Shown here: positions 59,206 through 64,000 of the stretch, piece by piece
Numbering within the stretch: the stretch's first letter is position 1
How the letters are laid out: each line of letters starts with the position of its first letter
The notes under the pieces: model-generated
Databases searched by the model: none
What the model was told of the DNA's origin: nothing
What the model saw: the letters and a program-made list of their open reading frames with translations, nothing else
Origin: Promethearchaeota archaeon
Lineage (GTDB): Archaea > Asgardarchaeota > Lokiarchaeia > Sigyniarchaeales > SOKP01
Direction of reading: 5' to 3'
NCBI GenBank assembly: GCA_016840165.1
Contig: JAEOSU010000018.1
Location: forward strand, 28,902 to 92,901
DNA: 64,000 nucleotides
Program-made: the position numbers and the translations under genes

Positions 59206-62079
59206 TTAGAATATAATCTTTTTATTTCGAGCCACTTTTTTAATGATTTCTATGCCCAAAATTCCCGGAAGGGCGAAAAGGATACATAATAACCAATCAG
59301 TTATGCTAAGAAACATGAAATTAATTTGGAAATTTAAACCAAACACTTCATTCACGTAAAAATTTACTTGATAAGAAAACATTATAAAAAGAATATGCAG
59401 ACCAAGAGTAAAAACAGAAATTAGAAGTAAAGAGCGTGAAAATTCTTCACGTACACTTTTTACAAGGGATTTATTTGGTCGTCGAAAGGTCCAGATAAAA
59501 GTAGTTTCAACAATGTATATCGTGGTAATGAACATAGTTCGGGCTTTTTGCTCAACTAATTCAGGATGAGGCGCAAGGGGATCAAAATAGCTTAATATCG
59601 GATTAAGGTTCCACTCATTCATTGGAATGATCTCTGCTAAACTAAATTCTAAAATTAGAACAAGCCCAATTCCCATTAATAGTGCTTGAAATATCAATAA
59701 AATCCACATATTCTTATTAAGTAATTGTTCCTCATCTCTTGGAGGTTCTTTCATCACGTCCAGAGGATGCTTATCAATTACAAGTGCTAAAGAGGGAAAT
59801 GAATGCAAAATGGCAAATATATATATATGCTGCCATTCAGAGCTAAATAAATTAAAATCAGGTATGAATTCATAAGTAAAAAAGATAATTGCTTCCATAA
59901 TATTGATACAAATAAAAAAGTAGATAATATTGCGGATCTTAGAGAAAAGACCTCTGCCAATTCTAACTCCTTTCTCGATTGAAGTAAAATTGTCATCAGA
60001 AATAACCATATCGGCTGTTTCTTTTGCTACATCAGTCCCTGTGATCCCCATGGCTATACCTGCATTTGCGAGTTTCAAAGCTAAAGCATCATTTATCCCA
60101 TCTCCTGTCATAGCGCAGATTTTATCTTGTTTTTGATAATTTCTTACGATAATCTCCTTATCTGATGGATTTACTCGTGCAAATACTGAAACTCTATTAA
60201 ACTCATCCATTGGAAGTGATGCGATATTGTTGCCCTCGATAACAAGGTCTCCTGGCTTATAGATATTCATTTGTTCTGCTATTGTTTTTGCCGTCGCTGG
60301 ATGGTCTCCAGTAATCATTATTACTTTTATTCCTCCTTCTTGACATTCCTTAACTGAAAATTTAACCCCATTTCGAGGGGGATCTAAGATTGAAACAAAA
60401 CTTAAAAAGATTAGATCTGTTTCATAATCATCCCTATTTTTACTTTCTAAAGAATCATTTATTTTATAGGCGATCGCTAAAGTCCTATATCCCATATTCG
60501 CGCGATCCTGTATTTGAGTAGAAATCTCCTGTTTAAAGTTAGAATCAAACGATTTTGTGTTACCATTAATTTCAATTTTGGAAGAATTGTTTAATATCCT
60601 TTCCGGTGCTCCCTTTGTAAAAATGTAAAAATCGTTAGGCTCTTTTTTAACCTGGCATATTGTTGTCATACGCTTTAATTCTGAATCAAAAGGGAATTCT
60701 TGTTTCTTTTCATATTTTGCTTTAATATCATAGGGTAAAAGTTCTGCTTTTTCAGCTAAAACTAATAATGCGGACTCTGTAGGCGAACCTAGAGCTTTTC
60801 TTACTGCTACTTGGTTCGTATCTTTCAATTTTACACGCACATCTTCATATATTAATTGGGCATTGTTATTTAACACGCAAGAATCAATAAATTTTTGAAA
60901 AGTCGTGTTCGATTTTAATTCACTTTCAGATACTCCATTTTCATCAAGGATTAATCCTTCCCCCTCATAACCAGAACCAGTGACAGAATATTCATGATTA
61001 TTTATCCAAAAATATTCAACGGTCATTTCATTTCTGGTGATAGTACCTGTTTTATCGGAACAAATAATACTAACCCTTCCTAAAGATTCAATAGCAGCAA
61101 GATTTTTCACAATAACTCCGTTCTTTGCCATGTTTAGCACACCAGTTATTAGGACAAGCGTTGTCAAAATTGGTAAATTGATAGGCATGACATTCATAGA
61201 GCGTAATATTGAACTCACCAGTGCTTCACTAATAAAAGTCCCAAAAAACTGATTCTGTATCGCTAATAAAATTAATTTATAACTGATAAGTACACAAAGA
61301 TTAATAATAACGATAAGACCTAATATATAGCCTAATCGGTTTAATTTTCGGGTTAGAGGTATATCTTCTATACTTCCCATTTCGTTCAACTGGGTAGAAA
61401 TCTTCCCAATTTCCGTATGCGCCCCTGTACCTATAACCAAAGCTTTCGCTCTGCCAGTATGAGCATATGTGCCCATAAATAACATATTCTTTTGTTTCTG
61501 AACAGGAGCATCAGATATCTCGAGGGTGACCACTTCTTTATCAACTGGTTCACTTTCTCCCGTTAATGAAGCCTCTTCAACCGTTAAATTAATTACTTCA
61601 ATTAATCGGGCATCAGCAGGAATTTTGTCTCCTTGATCAACTAGTATAATATCTCCAGGGAGGACCTCTTGAGTAGGTATTTCAAATTGAATTCCATCTC
61701 TTATAACATTAGCTTTTAGAGCAGCAATCCGTTGCAAGGATTCAAGTGCTTTTCGAGCTCGATATTGTTGGATAATAACAGTAACCGAGTTCAAAATGAC
61801 AACGGTAAAAGTAATATATGTTGAACTTGGAGAACCAAGAATTAAAACTAAAATTCCTGAAACGATTAATATGACGATTAAAAAATTGAAAATAGGTGCA
61901 AGATAAATTTTCCACAGCGATTTTTTAACTTTCGGTAATTCATTATAACCATATTTTTCATATAATGTATTTAAATTTGAGAGCTTGAGACCTTGAGTTA
62001 AATCAGTCTCAAATTTATCTTTTAGTTCATTAATTTCCCATTTATAAAATTTATCTTCGGAGATTTCAGCATACTGCAT
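59206..62079 (-). CDS. P-type cation ATPase with atypical ion-site motifs (2)
   Basis: The 957-residue paralogue has TGES (173-176), D342 in D-K-T-G-T-I-T, K-G-A-P, M-I-T-G-D-H-P-A-T, and M-T-G-D-G-I-N-D. Helix 4 reads P-I-N-L-P (299-303), helix 5 has N726-I-M-E729, and helix 6 has I-L-H759-S-F-P-S-L. As in the sister, the calcium-pump acidic residues in helices 4 and 6 are absent and a His sits in helix 6. The two proteins diverge mostly in the nucleotide domain, so they probably have related but distinct regulation. Confidence 0.88.
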   Translation of the reverse strand: MQYAEISEDKFYKWEINELKDKFETDLTQGLKLSNLNTLYEKYGYNELPKVKKSLWKIYLAPIFNFLIVILIVSGILVLILGSPSSTYITFTVVILNSVTVIIQQYRARKALESLQRIAALKANVIRDGIQFEIPTQEVLPGDIILVDQGDKIPADARLIEVINLTVEEASLTGESEPVDKEVVTLEISDAPVQKQKNMLFMGTYAHTGRAKALVIGTGAHTEIGKISTQLNEMGSIEDIPLTRKLNRLGYILGLIVIINLCVLISYKLILLAIQNQFFGTFISEALVSSILRSMNVMPINLPILTTLVLITGVLNMAKNGVIVKNLAAIESLGRVSIICSDKTGTITRNEMTVEYFWINNHEYSVTGSGYEGEGLILDENGVSESELKSNTTFQKFIDSCVLNNNAQLIYEDVRVKLKDTNQVAVRKALGSPTESALLVLAEKAELLPYDIKAKYEKKQEFPFDSELKRMTTICQVKKEPNDFYIFTKGAPERILNNSSKIEINGNTKSFDSNFKQEISTQIQDRANMGYRTLAIAYKINDSLESKNRDDYETDLIFLSFVSILDPPRNGVKFSVKECQEGGIKVIMITGDHPATAKTIAEQMNIYKPGDLVIEGNNIASLPMDEFNRVSVFARVNPSDKEIIVRNYQKQDKICAMTGDGINDALALKLANAGIAMGITGTDVAKETADMVISDDNFTSIEKGVRIGRGLFSKIRNIIYFFICINIMEAIIFFTYEFIPDFNLFSSEWQHIYIFAILHSFPSLALVIDKHPLDVMKEPPRDEEQLLNKNMWILLIFQALLMGIGLVLILEFSLAEIIPMNEWNLNPILSYFDPLAPHPELVEQKARTMFITTIYIVETTFIWTFRRPNKSLVKSVREEFSRSLLLISVFTLGLHILFIMFSYQVNFYVNEVFGLNFQINFMFLSITDWLLCILFALPGILGIEIIKKVARNKKIIF

Positions 62080-62190
62080 TATTCAAACTAAGAACAATTT
62101 GCCATTTAAATATATATAATTAGGAGTTCATACTTTATTAATAATTAATATGGAAAGTATATAGTGTTTTTAACATATTTAAAATATCAT

Positions 62191-63156
62191 TTATTTCATA
62201 AAGTCTTCAGGATCCCCTAATATATCCTTCAAGATGTTAAATTTCTTTCTTATTGTAGTACTTGAAAATTTACTCGCTTTTTCAATAAGATACTGGGTAA
62301 ATATTTTAGGATTATCTAAGGTTTGCCCAATATAATAAATTAACCCCGCGGTAAATGCTTTATAGTTTGAGTTTTGTATGTCCTCATAAGAAATTTGATT
62401 GAGAATATTATTTGCTCTTTTTAGCATTTCAATCTTTGATGTTTGATATTCTGTTTTACTCTGGAAATGGCTCTTGACCTCTTCATAAGGGATTTGATTC
62501 AAATCTTTTTGGAAAAGGATTTTAATTTTTTCTTTTATCTCATTTTCTAAATCATAAATCGTTTTAGTTTGTTTATTAAAGGTATCTTCAGTGCGTTTCA
62601 CTTTTTGCATCGCATTATTCAGCATTTTCTTGTTAATTTTATGTCCTAGCTGTTGAGAAGCATCAATAAATTGCTCTAATCTTATATGAGTGGTATCTTT
62701 AATTGCCATCCATACAATAGCAAGAAAAATTATGACCATATTTTGATATGTATGGCGATGATATTTATTATATTTAAGATATCGATCTTTAATTTCCTTA
62801 TATTTTACACTATCAATGTTCAATCCAATTCCATAACTCTTGAGGAGTTCAATTGATTTTTTTTGCTCAGTAAAACTGGATTGATAATCACGATACCATT
62901 TATTTAAAGTATTGATTTTATCATATTTCTGCTTGATTTTCGGATCTCGCATGGCTCTTGAATCATTTTTTCGAATACGTCTTTCATAATCTAATTGGGA
63001 ATCAGAAAAGAAACGTGAATCAGAAGAATCTTTATATGGTCTTTTATCATCCAATATTAATCCACAATCTTGACAAATTAAATCACCACCTTCTTCTTTC
63101 ACGTTCTTGTGTTCGCATTCTATATTTACATTGTTTTTCTTCTTTTTATTTTTCAA
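62191..63156 (-). CDS. Divergent TFIIB-like transcription factor
   Basis: The 321-residue protein has a TFIIB-type zinc ribbon with C14/H16 and C28/C31 (C-E-H; I-C-Q-D-C-G-L). A basic linker follows with R-F-F-S-D-S-Q near 54, a place that matches the B-reader region. Two helical repeats (about 90-195 and 200-320) are the cyclin folds, but the classic T-x-x-R-C and S-x-x-I-A-A signatures are weak. The first zinc pair is C-x-H, not C-x2-C. It is probably an alternative TFB, one of several in Asgard genomes; promoter preference is unknown. Confidence 0.75.
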   Translation of the reverse strand: MKNKKKKNNVNIECEHKNVKEEGGDLICQDCGLILDDKRPYKDSSDSRFFSDSQLDYERRIRKNDSRAMRDPKIKQKYDKINTLNKWYRDYQSSFTEQKKSIELLKSYGIGLNIDSVKYKEIKDRYLKYNKYHRHTYQNMVIIFLAIVWMAIKDTTHIRLEQFIDASQQLGHKINKKMLNNAMQKVKRTEDTFNKQTKTIYDLENEIKEKIKILFQKDLNQIPYEEVKSHFQSKTEYQTSKIEMLKRANNILNQISYEDIQNSNYKAFTAGLIYYIGQTLDNPKIFTQYLIEKASKFSSTTIRKKFNILKDILGDPEDFMK

Positions 63157-63318
63157 ATTGAACTCATCAAGTCGAATATGATAGATTTATGAAATTTCAC
63201 AAAATTCAGAAGATATAATATTATAAAATTTTATTTAAATTTTTATAAAATGAGTTCAAAATTAATATTATTAAATTCATTATTTATTTTTATTACTTTA
63301 GAAAAAGAGTAGGATATT

Positions 63319-63879
63319 ATGAAACGCCACTTTGTTCTTCGCTATTTAAAGCTATGGAATTTAGGATTTTGTTTAGTTTCGGGTTTTGAGCTTGTTGCAT
63401 TTATAATTGTAAGCTTTTTTACACCTATTTTTGTAGTAAGCCAAGATTATACGGTTTTTTCTTTATTCTTTATTTCCGGTTTGAGCCCTATCCACATGCC
63501 AGTATTATGGTTGTTGATATTTATCTCTATATTTATCTTCCTAATTTTTGCCTTGTCGCTACTCATAATTGCAAGAAATGAAAAAATAGAAAATATAACT
63601 TACGCAAAAATTTTGCTTTCGAGTGGCTTTTTCCTTTTAATTGCGAATTTTATAAAAGCCGAAGCAATCTATATTTTATCGAAAAGTATAATTGATCCGT
63701 CGGGATTATCCCTTATATTTGAACTCTTATTATACAGTCCAGCAAGTACTCCATTTTATGGCGCGGCGCTTTGGATATATTCTACAGCATCAGTGTGCAC
63801 ATATCTAATTTCAGGTTTAGTTTTTGCCGCAATAGGCTTGAAGTGGATGCTATTATTAGAGAATAAGAAATTAGCTTAA
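63319..63879 (+). CDS. Small polytopic membrane protein
   Basis: The 186-residue protein has four or five membrane helices (about 14-38, 50-75, 82-105, 130-155 and 160-180), a basic start M-K-R-H-F-V-L-R, and no recognisable motif. A Ser-Pro-I-H-M-P segment lies between helices 2 and 3. No family is assigned. GGATATT precedes its ATG at weak ribosome-site distance. Confidence 0.6.
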   Translation: MKRHFVLRYLKLWNLGFCLVSGFELVAFIIVSFFTPIFVVSQDYTVFSLFFISGLSPIHMPVLWLLIFISIFIFLIFALSLLIIARNEKIENITYAKILLSSGFFLLIANFIKAEAIYILSKSIIDPSGLSLIFELLLYSPASTPFYGAALWIYSTASVCTYLISGLVFAAIGLKWMLLLENKKLA

Positions 63880-63927
63880 AGTTGAAGAAAAATATCATAA
63901 TTCATTACGATTCTTTTTTACAGAACT

Positions 63928-64000
63928 TCAACCATAAGCAGTAATCGGTTTTATTACTTCAAATTCCTGTAGTTTAGACTTACTCACTTTGATTAAATTT
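63928..64000 (-). CDS. C-terminal end of an unidentified protein (truncated at right edge)
   Basis: On the minus strand an open frame enters from the right edge and ends at a TGA (63928-63930), coding for 23 or 24 residues ending L-Q-E-F-E-V-I-K-P-I-T-A-Y-G. The mix of residues is protein-like. There is too little to identify it, and chance is possible. Confidence 0.35.
   Translation of the reverse strand, partial: NLIKVSKSKLQEFEVIKPITAYG

Noticed and set aside
1..64000. CRISPR arrays, rRNA, insertion sequences
   Set aside because: No regular spaced repeats, no rRNA-like GC-rich conserved stretch, and no transposase motif or terminal repeats were found by reading.

Overview
The window looks like a piece of an Asgard archaeal chromosome, most likely Lokiarchaeia-like. 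The DNA is strongly AT-rich. It encodes archaeal information-processing proteins: TATA-binding protein, a divergent TFIIB, a UPF0147 protein and the ribosomal protein eL13. It is also dense in eukaryote-like signalling proteins: three Rag/Gtr-type GTPases, two Ras/Rab-type GTPases, roadblock/longin-like proteins, and a membrane protein with a PGAP2IP/Cwh43-like nuclease-fold domain. The assignment rests on gene content and motifs read by eye; no database search was possible.

Layout. 1-5 kb: a partial gene, an unknown helical protein, a Trm9-like methyltransferase, eL13 with an added helix-hairpin-helix tail, and a longin-like/winged-helix protein. 5-18 kb: a surface transglutaminase-like protein, three Rag-type GTPases (two carrying an extra N-terminal module), a zinc-ribbon/roadblock protein, an NrdD-like protein that has lost its catalytic residues, a PD-(D/E)XK nuclease, zinc-ribbon membrane proteins, an AIR-synthase-like protein and a solitary MtrH. 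18-27 kb: archaeosortase, TBP, a YkgJ-type Cys-cluster protein, a macro-domain protein, PEP synthase and UPF0147. 27-31 kb: tandem module-GTPase fusions followed by a 7TM-TIR-like protein. 31-37 kb: Fpg glycosylase, threonine dehydratase, a TspO relative and the PGAP2IP-like protein. 36-48 kb: mostly catabolism and transport (hydrolase, two hydroxyacyl-CoA dehydrogenases, AEC carrier, malic enzyme, BKACE, two MFS carriers, and a divergent KBL/TDH pair for threonine breakdown). 48-56 kb: an ABC exporter, an HDAC-fold protein, a TetR regulator with a clear twin-operator divergent promoter facing a methyltransferase, a beta-propeller surface protein, DUF362 and GNAT proteins. 56-64 kb: two large paralogous P-type ATPases with unusual ion-site motifs, a divergent TFIIB and a small membrane protein.

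How the genes may work together. Amino-acid catabolism (threonine to glycine plus acetyl-CoA, threonine/serine deamination, BKACE, hydroxyacyl-CoA dehydrogenases) would feed acetyl-CoA and pyruvate to malic enzyme and PEP synthase. MtrH suggests corrinoid methyl transfer to a pterin without a full Mtr complex in view. The Rag-like GTPases with roadblock modules resemble parts of the eukaryotic nutrient-sensing Rag/Ragulator machinery, but a functional link here is inference.

No tRNA, rRNA, CRISPR array, insertion sequence or replication origin was recognised. Coding density is high. The only gene-free stretch over 300 bases is 27989-28336. Three convergent gene pairs overlap by exactly four bases at their stops.
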